From positions 186,001 through 250,000 of the forward strand of contig NZ_CP084629.1 in NCBI RefSeq assembly GCF_022878925.1: 64,000 nucleotides of DNA, read 5' to 3'. The translations under genes and the position numbers were made by a program. Within the stretch, counting starts at the first letter, position 1, and every line of letters begins with the position of its first letter. The notes below the pieces were generated by a model that was not told where the DNA came from, searched no databases, and worked only from the letters and a program-made list of their open reading frames with translations. Source of the DNA: Caballeronia sp. TF1N1 (lineage in GTDB: Bacteria > Pseudomonadota > Gammaproteobacteria > Burkholderiales > Burkholderiaceae). Below, piece after piece: positions 35,774-44,534 of the stretch.

Positions 35774-35775
35774 GT

Positions 35776-36732
35776 TCAGTACTGCAGGCCCAGGCTTGCC
35801 GACCAACCCCGGATGTTTGGTCCGAACAAATAGCTCACGCCTAGTTTCACGCTGGTTCCACCCTGAGCTTTGGCGCTCAACGGAGTCAGCAAGCCGAGGC
35901 CGACTTCGGCAACAGTGGAAAAGCCGAGCGCACTTCGGTTCGCGCCGAAGAAGCCGCCGTAGCCGCTGCGCACGAACCAGTCGAGCCTGCGCTCGAACAC
36001 GCTGAGCGATGTCGGCCGTGCATATTCCACACGCAGCGAGTACACGCCGGCGGTTTCCCGAAAGCCCTCGAGTCCCGGCGATTCATCGAAGGTCGAGATC
36101 CACGACCATGCAATATGTGCCTTGACGCTGAGGCTTTGCTCGTCCTGCTCACGCATCCATTCGATGCCGGCGTTCGGCGTGACGAGCCATGCATTCGTAT
36201 GCCAGTTGAAGAGCACACCATCGGTGAGTGAACTCAGCGGCTTCGCGGAGCCTTCGTAGCTGGCGCCGTTGATGAGGCGCGCGAGTCCGGCATCGATGGC
36301 GGGCGTGAGTGTAAAGCCATAGCCGAGCTTCTGGCGCCACACTACGCCGCCGCCCAGACTGAAAGCGGACCATTTGCTTCCGATACTGCCCGCTCCGGGC
36401 GATGGCGAATCCACTGGCAAGGTCGCGCGATTGGAAAGATAGCCCGCGGAAACACGCCAGAAGATATCGCTTCCGGGTGTGATCGTCAGAAGCTTCGACT
36501 CATACGGCACGCGAAAGATGTCGATGGTGGGCTTGATGCCCGCATTGGAGAGGTCGAAGTGAGCGGAATTGATATCCGGCGTGGCGGCGAGGTTCAGCAG
36601 TTGCGCATAGCCCGAGCCGAGCCGGACGCCCGCGACCTGATCCGCGACCGACTGCGCAAACGCGACCCGTGGCATGGCCACGCTCGCAAGAACGCCAGCA
36701 ACGATGCAACCGCCAAGAGGCATTCGACGCAC
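35776..36732 (-). CDS. Outer-membrane beta-barrel protein (solitary autotransporter-barrel-like)
   Basis: 318 residues. Signal peptide MRRMPLGGCIVAGVLAS...VAFA-QS, then alternating strands such as FSLGGGVVWRQKLGYGFTLTPAI and a C-terminal strand ending SASLGLQY with terminal aromatic residue, as in Bam-assembled barrels. The pattern is close to the solitary outer-membrane autotransporter barrel group; no passenger is present. GTG 36732 is chosen because AAGGAG lies eight bases upstream; ATG 36765 would spoil the signal peptide. Function unknown. Confidence 0.75.
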   Translation of the reverse strand: MRRMPLGGCIVAGVLASVAMPRVAFAQSVADQVAGVRLGSGYAQLLNLAATPDINSAHFDLSNAGIKPTIDIFRVPYESKLLTITPGSDIFWRVSAGYLSNRATLPVDSPSPGAGSIGSKWSAFSLGGGVVWRQKLGYGFTLTPAIDAGLARLINGASYEGSAKPLSSLTDGVLFNWHTNAWLVTPNAGIEWMREQDEQSLSVKAHIAWSWISTFDESPGLEGFRETAGVYSLRVEYARPTSLSVFERRLDWFVRSGYGGFFGANRSALGFSTVAEVGLGLLTPLSAKAQGGTSVKLGVSYLFGPNIRGWSASLGLQY

Positions 36733-36794
36733 GCTCGGGCTCCTTCGGGCTATACGTCGCATCATCGCACAGCGGCGCGCTTGTCACGTGACTA

Positions 36795-37874
36795 TCAGGC
36801 GATGCGTTGCATATACGCCGGCAAGTCGGGATCGGGCAAGACCGCCAGCACTTTCAAGCGCTGCAGCGTGCGCTTCTGTCCGGCGCGAAGATGTTGCGTG
36901 AGCGCATCGGCGGCAGCCTGCGCATTGCCCTTCAGAAGAAGACGAACGACCTCGCGATGCTCGCTCAACATACCCGCTTCCGGATGCAGATTGAAGGCAT
37001 CGTAGAAGGCATGATTCACGATGAGCGGCATGTGCGCATGACCGATGGCCGCGCGTAATTTGCGGTTGCGCGAAAAACTCAGCAAGCTGTCGTGCAGCGT
37101 GGTTTCGATGCGATAGAGCGCTGCGGCATCGACGGAATCGGGCAACGCAATCGCACGCTCGATCTCAACTAGCGCCGCTTCCAGTTGCGCGCGTGACAAC
37201 GAAGGCGCGCTTGCCAGCAGCGCAGCAGGTTCGAGCAACACGCGCAACTCGTAGTCTTCCGCCACGGCACGCGCGGTAAGCGGTCCACATAGCCAATGCG
37301 AATACGCCGACTTCTCCACTAACCCGCGATCGCGCAAACGGTTGAGCGCTTCACGTACCGTGCCGCGACTCACGCCGAACGCTTCGGCCGCGTCGCTTTC
37401 GTCGATCCGAAAATGTCCGAACACGATGCCAAGCGAAATCGCGCCTTCGAGCGCGTCGTAAATGCGCTCGCTATTCGAGGGAATGTCGAGCGGCTCGGGC
37501 GGGCGGTCGAAGCCGAGCGCATCTTCGGAAAGCGGCGCACGTAGCGGCTCCGGCACGCCGCCGTCAGGATGCGCCACAAGATAACCGCGTCCGTCGAAGG
37601 TATGCAATAAGCCGCCCGCATGCAGCATCTCAAAGGCCTTTCTCACCGGCACGCGGCTCGTGCCGAAGATACGCGCGACGGGACCTTCGAGCAGCACGAG
37701 ACCCGGCGCGATATTGCCGAGCGCAATCGCGGTCTTGAGATGATCGTGAATCAGCCGGTAACGCAGACGGCTGTCCGGTTCGATAGAGTCGACCGATGCC
37801 ATCGATGCGTCTGCCGTGTCCTCTGCGTCTGCGAGAGGAGCGGTGGTTCGGGAAGCGCTTGCGCGTCTTGTCAT
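36795..37874 (-). CDS. GntR/FCD regulator with two winged-helix domains
   Basis: 359 residues, against about 230-250 for normal FadR-type regulators. Two GntR HTH units occur in tandem: residues 37-100 (VARIFGTSRVPVRKAFEML) and 136-200 (AAEAFGVSRGTVREALNRL), followed by one FCD ligand domain (YELRVLLEPAALLASA onward, with FHD-like HDSLL). The linker (101-135) is Pro-rich. It is the last gene of the eight-gene operon, 19 bases after the solute-binding-like gene, so it is likely its regulator and autoregulated. Confidence 0.88.
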   Translation of the reverse strand: MTRRASASRTTAPLADAEDTADASMASVDSIEPDSRLRYRLIHDHLKTAIALGNIAPGLVLLEGPVARIFGTSRVPVRKAFEMLHAGGLLHTFDGRGYLVAHPDGGVPEPLRAPLSEDALGFDRPPEPLDIPSNSERIYDALEGAISLGIVFGHFRIDESDAAEAFGVSRGTVREALNRLRDRGLVEKSAYSHWLCGPLTARAVAEDYELRVLLEPAALLASAPSLSRAQLEAALVEIERAIALPDSVDAAALYRIETTLHDSLLSFSRNRKLRAAIGHAHMPLIVNHAFYDAFNLHPEAGMLSEHREVVRLLLKGNAQAAADALTQHLRAGQKRTLQRLKVLAVLPDPDLPAYMQRIA

Positions 37875-37893
37875 CGTTGAACGAACTTCGCTG

Positions 37894-39117
37894 TCAGGAC
37901 CGCATGAATTCGGTCCAGCGGCGTACGAGATAGTTATGCTCGTCCATCACCGAGTCCCACACGGCGACCCGGCTCATGCGCGAGACGTAGTTGCCGCCGT
38001 CGCGCATCTGTCCGGCAGGCACGAGATGCTTGCGCGTCGGACCGGGAAGGTCCTTGGGCGCTTCTCTGCCATCGTACCAGTACGCCCATTCCGCGTCGCT
38101 CATGTGCTCGCGCGAACGCTCCGGGTTCGAGATATAAAAGCCCTGACGCGCCATAGTCGCGCCTGCCCATCCTTCGAGCCACCAGTTGAGATATTCGTAG
38201 GAGGCATCGAGCATGCGTCCATGCGCGAGCCGCGATATACCGATACCGCCGAACCAAGCACGATACCCCTCACGCGGCCGCGCGAGCCGAAAGCGCAAAC
38301 CGGCGCGTTCGAGTTCGACCGTCGCCGGCGACCAGATGCTTTGAATCACCACCTTGCCCGCGATCATCAATTGCGCGGCTTCGGCGAAGCTCGACCAGAA
38401 GCCCGCGAAATGACCGCGCCGTTTGAAGTCGATGAGCGTGGCGATCAACGCATCGATCTCTTCGATACTCAGGTTGCCGATATCCTCGAAGCGTATCAGC
38501 CCGCAGGCTTGCACCGCCAGCGCGGCATCGATCGCGCCGATGGCCGCATCCGCCTGCAGCGCGACGCGTCCCGCAAGTTCGGGCGCAAGCAGCCATGCCC
38601 AGCTTTCCTCGCCTGCAAGAAGCGAAGGCGGCATGGCATCTTCGAGGTAGACGAAGCTGTCTGCATTGTGCGTGAGCGGCAGCATGCTGATGCGTTTGCT
38701 CGGCTTGCGCGCAAGCGATCCGTCCGTCTGCACGAAGAGGCGGTCGGCGGGCACGCAGCCCACGCCATTGCTCAAATTGCGTCCGGTATGTCCGGTGCGC
38801 GCAAGTGTGTTGACCTCGTCCCAACGACGAATGCGCGCGACATCGATAGGCTGCAACGCATGCGCGGGCCACAGGCATTCGATGCTATGAAACCATTGAT
38901 CGTAGAGTTCGTAGCGGTCCGGGTGCATCACGCCTTCACGCTGCACACTCGAACCGTCATCGACGATGAAGCGCAGTTTGATACCCAGGTCCTGCTCCGC
39001 GCGCTTGCGCAGATGTTCCTGTAGCGTGACGGATGTGCCGAGCACGCGCAGCTCGACCTTCGACGGATGCACGGCGGGCGCTTGTGGACCGGAGAGATTC
39101 GAGCGGACGGGATTCAA
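37894..39117 (-). CDS. Solute-binding-protein-like protein without signal peptide
   Basis: 407 residues resembling PotD-type ABC solute-binding proteins: VELRVLGTSVTLQEHLRKRAEQDLGIKLRFIV opens the fold, NADSFVYLED, ESWAWLLAPELAGRVALQ and YEYLNWWLEGWAGA are family-like. Neither the TTG start (39117, overlapping the CobW stop as TTGA) nor any in-frame upstream codon gives a signal peptide, and no permease or ATPase gene is near. It may therefore bind its ligand in the cytoplasm, or be exported another way. Tightly coupled to the GTPase gene upstream. Confidence 0.75.
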   Translation of the reverse strand: MNPVRSNLSGPQAPAVHPSKVELRVLGTSVTLQEHLRKRAEQDLGIKLRFIVDDGSSVQREGVMHPDRYELYDQWFHSIECLWPAHALQPIDVARIRRWDEVNTLARTGHTGRNLSNGVGCVPADRLFVQTDGSLARKPSKRISMLPLTHNADSFVYLEDAMPPSLLAGEESWAWLLAPELAGRVALQADAAIGAIDAALAVQACGLIRFEDIGNLSIEEIDALIATLIDFKRRGHFAGFWSSFAEAAQLMIAGKVVIQSIWSPATVELERAGLRFRLARPREGYRAWFGGIGISRLAHGRMLDASYEYLNWWLEGWAGATMARQGFYISNPERSREHMSDAEWAYWYDGREAPKDLPGPTRKHLVPAGQMRDGGNYVSRMSRVAVWDSVMDEHNYLVRRWTEFMRS

Positions 39118-40163
39118 TCTATGGCTTCTGTCTCGAGGTGCCGGCAAAAGCGCCGGTAGGAAGCAGCCACTGCGTCGCGATCCAGTCCTTCCGCAATGAA
39201 CACGAGTCGCGAAAGCGGCGCGCCGCCGGGCCAAGCGTCGAGATGCAATACGGGATGCACGAGATGATGCACGGCATGCAGCACGACCGGTTGGGACTCG
39301 CCGCGAATGGCGAGCAGTCCCTTGACGCGCAGGATGTTATCACCGTGACGGTTGAGCAGCATGGTGAACCATAACGTGAACACGGGCCAGTCGGGTGCCT
39401 CGTCGAAATCGATAGAGAAGGAAGTCAGCGTCGAGAGGTTCTCCCGGTGTTGCGAAAGACGCGCCAATGGACGCTCGCCATCGTCACGTCGTGCGTTCGA
39501 TGTCATGCCCGTGCGACGCACGAAGTCCGCGAAATCCGGCACATGCGCTGCAAGGCCGAGCACCGCGGATGCATCGTCGGTAACGGTACGGCGCGCCATG
39601 CTCGCGGCCGGATTCACGCGTTCGAGTTCGGCTTCGAGTGCCGCGACGTGAGCTTCATCCACGAGGTCCGTCTTGCTGATGAGTAGACGGTCCGCAGCCG
39701 CCACTTGCGCGAGCCATTCGGAATGCCGCTCGCGTTGCTGACGCGCGTTGACGGCATCGACCACAGTGACGACCGACGCGATCGAATAATGACTCGATAC
39801 CACGCGATCGCCGAGCAAGGTCGCCATGATCGGCGCGGGCGTGGCAAGCCCCGTCGTTTCCAGCACCACACGCGAGAACGGCGGCACTTCACCGCGTGCG
39901 CGTCGTGAGAACAGGTGCGCAAGCGCGTCCTTCAACTCGCCGCGAATGGCGCAGCAGACGCAACCGTTGTCGAGCAGCACGGTCTCCATTTCCACCTTGC
40001 CGATCAACAAATGGTCCAGCCCGACTTCGCCGAATTCGTTGACGAGCACGGCCGTATCGCGCGCGGCATCGCCCTTGAGGACATCTGCAAGCAAGGTCGA
40101 TTTACCGCTGCCGAGAAAGCCCGTCACGACGATCACCGGAATCACATCGTAGGCAAGGCTCAT
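39114..40163 (-). CDS. CobW/COG0523-type GTPase (metallochaperone family)
   Basis: 349 residues. Walker A GFLGSGKST (15-23), the metal motif CVCC (68-71, in LLDNGCVCCAIRG), ETTGLATPAP for switch II, and SKTD (162-165) in place of the usual NKxD. The C-terminal CobW_C domain has a His-rich stretch (VLHAVHHLVHPVLH) that could add metal ligands. Such GTPases insert or deliver metal (Zn, Co, Fe) to client enzymes. It overlaps genes on both sides (ATGA and TTGA), so it belongs functionally to this operon. Confidence 0.9.
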   Translation of the reverse strand: MSLAYDVIPVIVVTGFLGSGKSTLLADVLKGDAARDTAVLVNEFGEVGLDHLLIGKVEMETVLLDNGCVCCAIRGELKDALAHLFSRRARGEVPPFSRVVLETTGLATPAPIMATLLGDRVVSSHYSIASVVTVVDAVNARQQRERHSEWLAQVAAADRLLISKTDLVDEAHVAALEAELERVNPAASMARRTVTDDASAVLGLAAHVPDFADFVRRTGMTSNARRDDGERPLARLSQHRENLSTLTSFSIDFDEAPDWPVFTLWFTMLLNRHGDNILRVKGLLAIRGESQPVVLHAVHHLVHPVLHLDAWPGGAPLSRLVFIAEGLDRDAVAASYRRFCRHLETEAID

Positions 40164-40459
40164 GGCGCGGTCTCGTCATCGGCGAAAAGTGTCAGCGGAT
40201 CGAGCGGACGCCCGAGCATGCTTTCCGCGGCCTTCCATATCTGCATGAAGTCTTCGATCATCAATTGCGCGCCGGTCGGCGAAGAGAGTACGAACGATTG
40301 GCCGTGAAAGTCGGCAAGACGCAGACGAAACGTTTCGAGCACGCGGTTCGCATGCGCGACCTGCGCATAGCGCTGCGCGCGCGCATTCACGCCCGCGCCC
40401 GCCGAAACCGTGTTCGACCAGTGCCGTCCGCCGCCCAGTAATCCGCACATGCCGCACAT
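40160..40459 (-). CDS. Tiny CxxC protein coupled to the CobW-type GTPase
   Basis: 99 residues starting MCGMCGLLGGGRHW, so Cys2 and Cys5 form a CxxC at the extreme N-terminus. The rest is helical (ARAQRYAQVAHANRVLETFRLRLAD) and ends acidic. The stop overlaps the GTPase start as ATGA. I do not know the family. The arrangement suggests a client or metal-carrying partner for the GTPase, which is inference. Confidence 0.75.
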   Translation of the reverse strand: MCGMCGLLGGGRHWSNTVSAGAGVNARAQRYAQVAHANRVLETFRLRLADFHGQSFVLSSPTGAQLMIEDFMQIWKAAESMLGRPLDPLTLFADDETAP

Positions 40460-40471
40460 GAAACCTCCCTC

Positions 40472-41227
40472 TTAAGGCATGACGTCGCCGGAATTCGGTC
40501 CGAGCGTCTGCCCGACGAACAGGTTGCCGCCCGGGTCGGAGGCGAGCAAGACCGCTGTGGGCGCAACTTCTTCCGCGCGGCCGAAGCGGCGCAGCGGCAG
40601 TTCTTTCGCCTTCATCTCCTTCCATGATGCGCTGATTCCATCGACGAGCGGTGTCTCTATCGGCCCCGGCGCAATGGCGTTGACGAGCACGTTGTCGGGC
40701 GCGGCTTCCAGCGCGAGCGATTTGGTGAAGCCGATCACGCCCGCCTTGGCCGCCGCGTAATGTGTGAGTTCCGCGCCGCCCTTGATGCCGAGCTGCGACG
40801 CCACGTTGATGATGCGTCCCCAGCGCTGCGCGGTCATCGAAGGCAATGCGCGACGCGAGCAGAGAAACACGCTGCGTAAGTCCACGCGCATCATGTCGTC
40901 CCACATTGACGTGGTGAGGTCCGTGCAGCGTGCCTGCGTGAGCATGCCCGCATTGTTCACGAGAATGTCGATGCCGCCATAAGCCTCGATACAACGATCC
41001 ACGATACCGTGCGCGCCCGCCTCTTCGCCGACATCGGCGATCACGGTTTGCACTGTGACGCCGAGCGCGCGGCATGCGTCCGCTTGTGTGGCCAGACGCG
41101 TTTCGTTGAGATCCGCGAGCACGAGACGCGCGCCCGCTTCCGCATAAGCGAGCGCAATTGCCGCGCCGATACCGCTTGCCGCACCGGTCACGACCGCGCG
41201 ACGGTCTTCGAGTGAAAAGGATGCCAT
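40472..41227 (-). CDS. SDR-family NAD(P)-dependent oxidoreductase 1
   Basis: 251 residues of the classical SDR fold: TGAASGIG (14-21), NNAG, catalytic Ser in INVASQLG and YAAAK (Tyr about 155). PGPIETP is the usual substrate-loop entry. ATG 41227 follows AGGAA. Lies 12 bases upstream of the CxxC gene and 25 downstream of a second SDR gene in the operon; substrate unknown, likely a hydroxy/keto intermediate of the same pathway. Confidence 0.88.
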   Translation of the reverse strand: MASFSLEDRRAVVTGAASGIGAAIALAYAEAGARLVLADLNETRLATQADACRALGVTVQTVIADVGEEAGAHGIVDRCIEAYGGIDILVNNAGMLTQARCTDLTTSMWDDMMRVDLRSVFLCSRRALPSMTAQRWGRIINVASQLGIKGGAELTHYAAAKAGVIGFTKSLALEAAPDNVLVNAIAPGPIETPLVDGISASWKEMKAKELPLRRFGRAEEVAPTAVLLASDPGGNLFVGQTLGPNSGDVMP

Positions 41228-41252
41228 GTGCTGTTGTTCCTGTGCGTGAGAA

Positions 41253-42008
41253 TCAGCCGGGCCAGCGCACGGTGAGTCCGCCATCCGCGATGATCGACTG
41301 GCCGGTGATGTAGGAGGCGTCGTCGCTCGTCAGATAGCGAATCAGCGCGGCAATTTCTTGCGGCCTGCCGACGCGTCCGAGCGGAATGCCCTTCGCGGCT
41401 TCGCGCAAGCCATCGGGGCCGAGCGAATTGACAGCATCGAGCGATTGGGGCGTTTCGATCAGACCCGGAATGACCGCGTTACAACGGATGTTGCGCGGCG
41501 CGAGTTCCATCGCCACTGCGCGGCACAGTCCCGGCACGCCCGACTTCGCCGCGGAATAATGCGTGTGGTTCTCCCATCCATAGACGCCACCCGCTATGGA
41601 CGATATCGCGACCATCGCGCCGCCATCGGTCATATGCCGCGCTGCCGCACGGAAGGTGCGCATGACACCGGACAGATCGACATCGAGCATCTGATGCCAT
41701 TGTTCGTCGCTCATCTCCGTGAGCGGCGATGCGCGCAGCAAGCCCGCATTCGCCACCGCATAGTCGATGCGTCCGAAGCGCGTGATCGCTTCGTTCGCGA
41801 AGGCTTCGACTTCCTCGGCGGAAGTCACGTCCACTGCGTGCATCACGCACTGACCGCCCGCCTTCTCGACTTCGGCTGCCGTGACTTGCGGGTCATGCGG
41901 ATCGCCAGGAAAGTATCCGCCGACCACGGCCACGCCGATCTGCGCATATGCCACGGCCAGCGCTTGCCCAATGCCGCTCGCCGCGCCCGTTACCAATGCT
42001 GCTTTCAC
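41253..42008 (-). CDS. SDR-family NAD(P)-dependent oxidoreductase 2
   Basis: 251 residues. TGAASGIG (7-14), NAGLLRASP in place of NNAG (the first Asn is Ala), ISSIAGGVYG with catalytic Ser, and YSAAK. The segment GGYFPGDPHDPQ after the second strand is unusual and places no Asp at the NAD-selective site, so cofactor choice is open. GTG 42008 after GGAGG. 18 bases after the MFS gene. Confidence 0.87.
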   Translation of the reverse strand: MKAALVTGAASGIGQALAVAYAQIGVAVVGGYFPGDPHDPQVTAAEVEKAGGQCVMHAVDVTSAEEVEAFANEAITRFGRIDYAVANAGLLRASPLTEMSDEQWHQMLDVDLSGVMRTFRAAARHMTDGGAMVAISSIAGGVYGWENHTHYSAAKSGVPGLCRAVAMELAPRNIRCNAVIPGLIETPQSLDAVNSLGPDGLREAAKGIPLGRVGRPQEIAALIRYLTSDDASYITGQSIIADGGLTVRWPG

Positions 42009-42026
42009 GAAAGACCTCCAGTGGAG

Positions 42027-43397
42027 TTACTTGATTTCGGTGGGATCGACATGACGCGCGAACAGAATCAGCACGCCGGAAAGGAAACACGGCAATGCGC
42101 CGAACCAGAGCGCCGCGTGCAGCCAGTCGCTACCGTGATTGAGCATCGAGGTGACGCCGACGCCCGCGAGGATCGCGCCGATGGGACCCATTGCATGGAC
42201 GATCGAGCTGCCCGTGCCGCGAATGGCCGTCGGATAACTTTCGCCGATGAAGAACAGCGCCGCCGAATACGGTCCGATCAGGAAGAAGAGACCGAGGCTA
42301 TAGAGCGCGACGACCACGCCCTGGCTGCTCGGACCATAAAGCATGCCCGCGAACGACAGACCGCCGAGCATCCAGCCGATGGCGAGCGTGTTGCGCCGGC
42401 CGATCTTGTCGCCGATCCATCCGTGACTCAGATAACCGCAATAGCCGATCACGTTCGACAACACGAGAATCAGCAGCGAGCTTTCGAACGACACGTTATG
42501 CACGCGAGTGAGCACCGTCGTGCCGAGCACGCTGAACACCTGAATCGCGGACCAGTTCAGCAAAATGCCGCCGCCGAGCACGAGCGTCGCACGCAATGCG
42601 CTGCCGCGAAACGCTTCGGAAAGACCTGCGCGGCTGTGCTCCTCGTAGTCCACCGAATGCGTGCCCGCGAGACTGCGCGCTTCGCCGTCGTGACCGGCTT
42701 CGCGCAACTGTTTGATGCGCTTGTGCAGCAGGAATTGCGGGCTTTCCTTCAGACGCCGCGTCATGAAGAAGATGACGATGGCCGGGAACGTCGCGAAGAT
42801 GAAGCAGCCTTGCCAACCGATTCGCGGCAACAAGAGCGCCGTGAGACCAGACGCGATCAGCGCGCCAATAGGCCAGCCGCCTTGCACGAGGCTATAAATG
42901 AAGCCCTTGTTGCGATTGAGCTTCGGATCGTTGGCGGCCGAATACAGTTCGTTGAGGTAAGTCGCGTTGACGGTTTCCTCGGCATAACCGAGACCCGAGA
43001 GTGCGCGGATGAACACGAGCGGCCACTGACCCATTGCGCCGCCCACGACCGTCAGTCCCGAGCACAACGCCGCGCCAGCCACCGTCCACAAGAGCCCTGC
43101 CTTGCGGCCGAGACGATCCAGTAATGGCCCGATGGCGAAGGCGATCACCGCCGTGCCTATCGCCACCAGCGTGGCGATCTCGGCTTGCGAGGCGGCGTCC
43201 CAGTTGTAGTGCTTGCCGATCTCGGGCAAGAGCGTGCCGAACAGGATGAAGTCGTACACGGCAAACACCCACGCGAAAAAAGCGACCACGGTTGCGCGTT
43301 TTACGTCGCCGGGCGTTATCTGTTCGAGTTTGAAACTTGATGCCGACAGCGGGTTCGCTTTCGCCGGCGCGCTCTTGCTGAGCTCGGAAGGAGTCAT
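42027..43397 (-). CDS. MFS transporter of the eight-gene operon
   Basis: 456 residues, twelve membrane segments. FAWVFAVYDFILFGTLLPEIG in helix 1, DRLGRKAGL between helices 2 and 3, and ALSGLGYAEETVNATYLNELY in helix 4 place it near the metabolite:H+ symporters for aromatic or organic acids. Ribosome site GGAAGGAG before ATG 43397. Only 23 bases after the deacetylase gene, so it is the probable importer of the pathway substrate. Confidence 0.88.
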   Translation of the reverse strand: MTPSELSKSAPAKANPLSASSFKLEQITPGDVKRATVVAFFAWVFAVYDFILFGTLLPEIGKHYNWDAASQAEIATLVAIGTAVIAFAIGPLLDRLGRKAGLLWTVAGAALCSGLTVVGGAMGQWPLVFIRALSGLGYAEETVNATYLNELYSAANDPKLNRNKGFIYSLVQGGWPIGALIASGLTALLLPRIGWQGCFIFATFPAIVIFFMTRRLKESPQFLLHKRIKQLREAGHDGEARSLAGTHSVDYEEHSRAGLSEAFRGSALRATLVLGGGILLNWSAIQVFSVLGTTVLTRVHNVSFESSLLILVLSNVIGYCGYLSHGWIGDKIGRRNTLAIGWMLGGLSFAGMLYGPSSQGVVVALYSLGLFFLIGPYSAALFFIGESYPTAIRGTGSSIVHAMGPIGAILAGVGVTSMLNHGSDWLHAALWFGALPCFLSGVLILFARHVDPTEIK

Positions 43398-43420
43398 GGG
43401 ATGGGCTCGTATCGGTAGGG

Positions 43421-44302
43421 TCAGGACTTGCGTGGCTGGCGGCGCAGGAAGTCGTCGGCGATTTCATCGCAGGTGCAAAAGCGCACGCCTTCGTGCTTGC
43501 GGAAATGCGCGATCAGACGTTCGAGCATGAGCAATACTTGCGCGCGGCCGGATACATCGGGATGGATGGTGATGGGAAACACCGCGTAGTCGTGCTCGCG
43601 GTACACCCAGTCGAATTGATCGCGCCACATTTCCTCGATATCGCGCGGATTGACGAAGCCGTGACTGTTGGGCGCCTTCTTGATGAACATCATCGGCGGG
43701 AGATCGTCGAGATACCAGTTCGCGGGAATCTCCACGAGATCCGTTTCCTGTCCGCGCGAAAGCGGCTTCATCCACGTATCCGGATGCTTGCTGTAGTCGA
43801 TCTTCGTCCAGCTGTCGCCGACGCGCACGTAGTACGGGTGGTAGTCGTTGTGCATCAGGCTGTGGTCGTACTTGATGCCCTTCTTCACCAGTAACTCGTT
43901 CGTCACGTTACTGAACTCCCACCACGGCGCGACGTAGCCCGTCGGCCGCTTGCCCGCGAGTTTCGTCACCAGGTCGATGCTGCGATCCAGCACGGCTTCT
44001 TCCTGCTCCGGCGTCATCGCGATGGGGTTTTCGTGGCTATAGCCGTGGATGCCGATCTCGTGGCCCGCGTCCGCAACCGCCTGCATCTGCGTGGGAAACG
44101 TCTCGATCGAATGGCCGGGAATGAACCATGTGGTCTTGATCTTCTCGCGCTCGAAGAGCTTGAGAAGGCGCATGGAGCCGACTTCGCCCGCAAAGAGGCC
44201 GCGCGAGATGTCGTCGGGCGAGTCTTCGCCGCCGTATGAGCCGAGCCATCCGGCGACCGCATCGACGTCGATGCCGAATGCTACGAGTATTTCCTTGGCC
44301 AT
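43421..44302 (-). CDS. HpPgdA-like polysaccharide deacetylase / cyclic imide hydrolase family
   Basis: 293 residues, the same length as Helicobacter PgdA and the Pseudomonas cyclic imidase of this family. Metal ligands are in register: D12/D14 (GIDVDAV), H86 and H90 ([10 protein letters not shown]). [13 protein letters not shown] and [10 protein letters not shown] complete the fold. There is no signal peptide, so it acts in the cytoplasm, which favours hydrolysis of small cyclic imides or amides over peptidoglycan. AAGGAG precedes ATG 44302; ATG-containing longer frame to 44365 is unlikely. First gene of the operon. Confidence 0.87.
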   Translation of the reverse strand: MAKEILVAFGIDVDAVAGWLGSYGGEDSPDDISRGLFAGEVGSMRLLKLFEREKIKTTWFIPGHSIETFPTQMQAVADAGHEIGIHGYSHENPIAMTPEQEEAVLDRSIDLVTKLAGKRPTGYVAPWWEFSNVTNELLVKKGIKYDHSLMHNDYHPYYVRVGDSWTKIDYSKHPDTWMKPLSRGQETDLVEIPANWYLDDLPPMMFIKKAPNSHGFVNPRDIEEMWRDQFDWVYREHDYAVFPITIHPDVSGRAQVLLMLERLIAHFRKHEGVRFCTCDEIADDFLRRQPRKS

Positions 44303-44378
44303 CTGCTTTTCTCCTTTGAGCGCTGCGTTCTCGGTTCGAAGCGTTGCTTCGCTTTCACCGGGCACTTAAATGTACATC

Positions 44379-44387
44379 GTTGACAAC
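44379..44387. promoter_or_regulatory. Candidate GntR operator upstream of the eight-gene operon
   Basis: The odd palindrome GTTG-A-CAAC lies 77 bases before the deacetylase start inside an AT-rich stretch, in the T-N-GT...AC-N-A style of FCD-type GntR sites. Promoter hexamers are ambiguous (TACATT at 44374-44369 could be the -10). The remaining bases to 44534 show nothing more. Confidence 0.3.
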
Positions 44388-44534
44388 ATACGTTTACGAT
44401 GCCGGGTTCAAAAATAATCGGCAAATGAGGGATTACCCTTAGCAACGATTTCAAAGATGAAAAGGAACGGACGTGCGGAGGCGCGGCCCGTGTATTGAGT
44501 GCGGGCCGGATTGAACGGAGGCGACGGCGAGGGT

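Noticed and set aside
35524..35844. 106-codon plus-strand frame over the candidate small RNA
   Set aside because: It reads through the intrinsic terminator and into the opposite-strand outer-membrane gene, with no ribosome site; Cys-rich random-looking sequence.
41358..43124. 588-codon plus-strand frame opposite the SDR and MFS genes
   Set aside because: Spans two clear minus-strand genes; Arg/Glu/His-rich shadow without domains.
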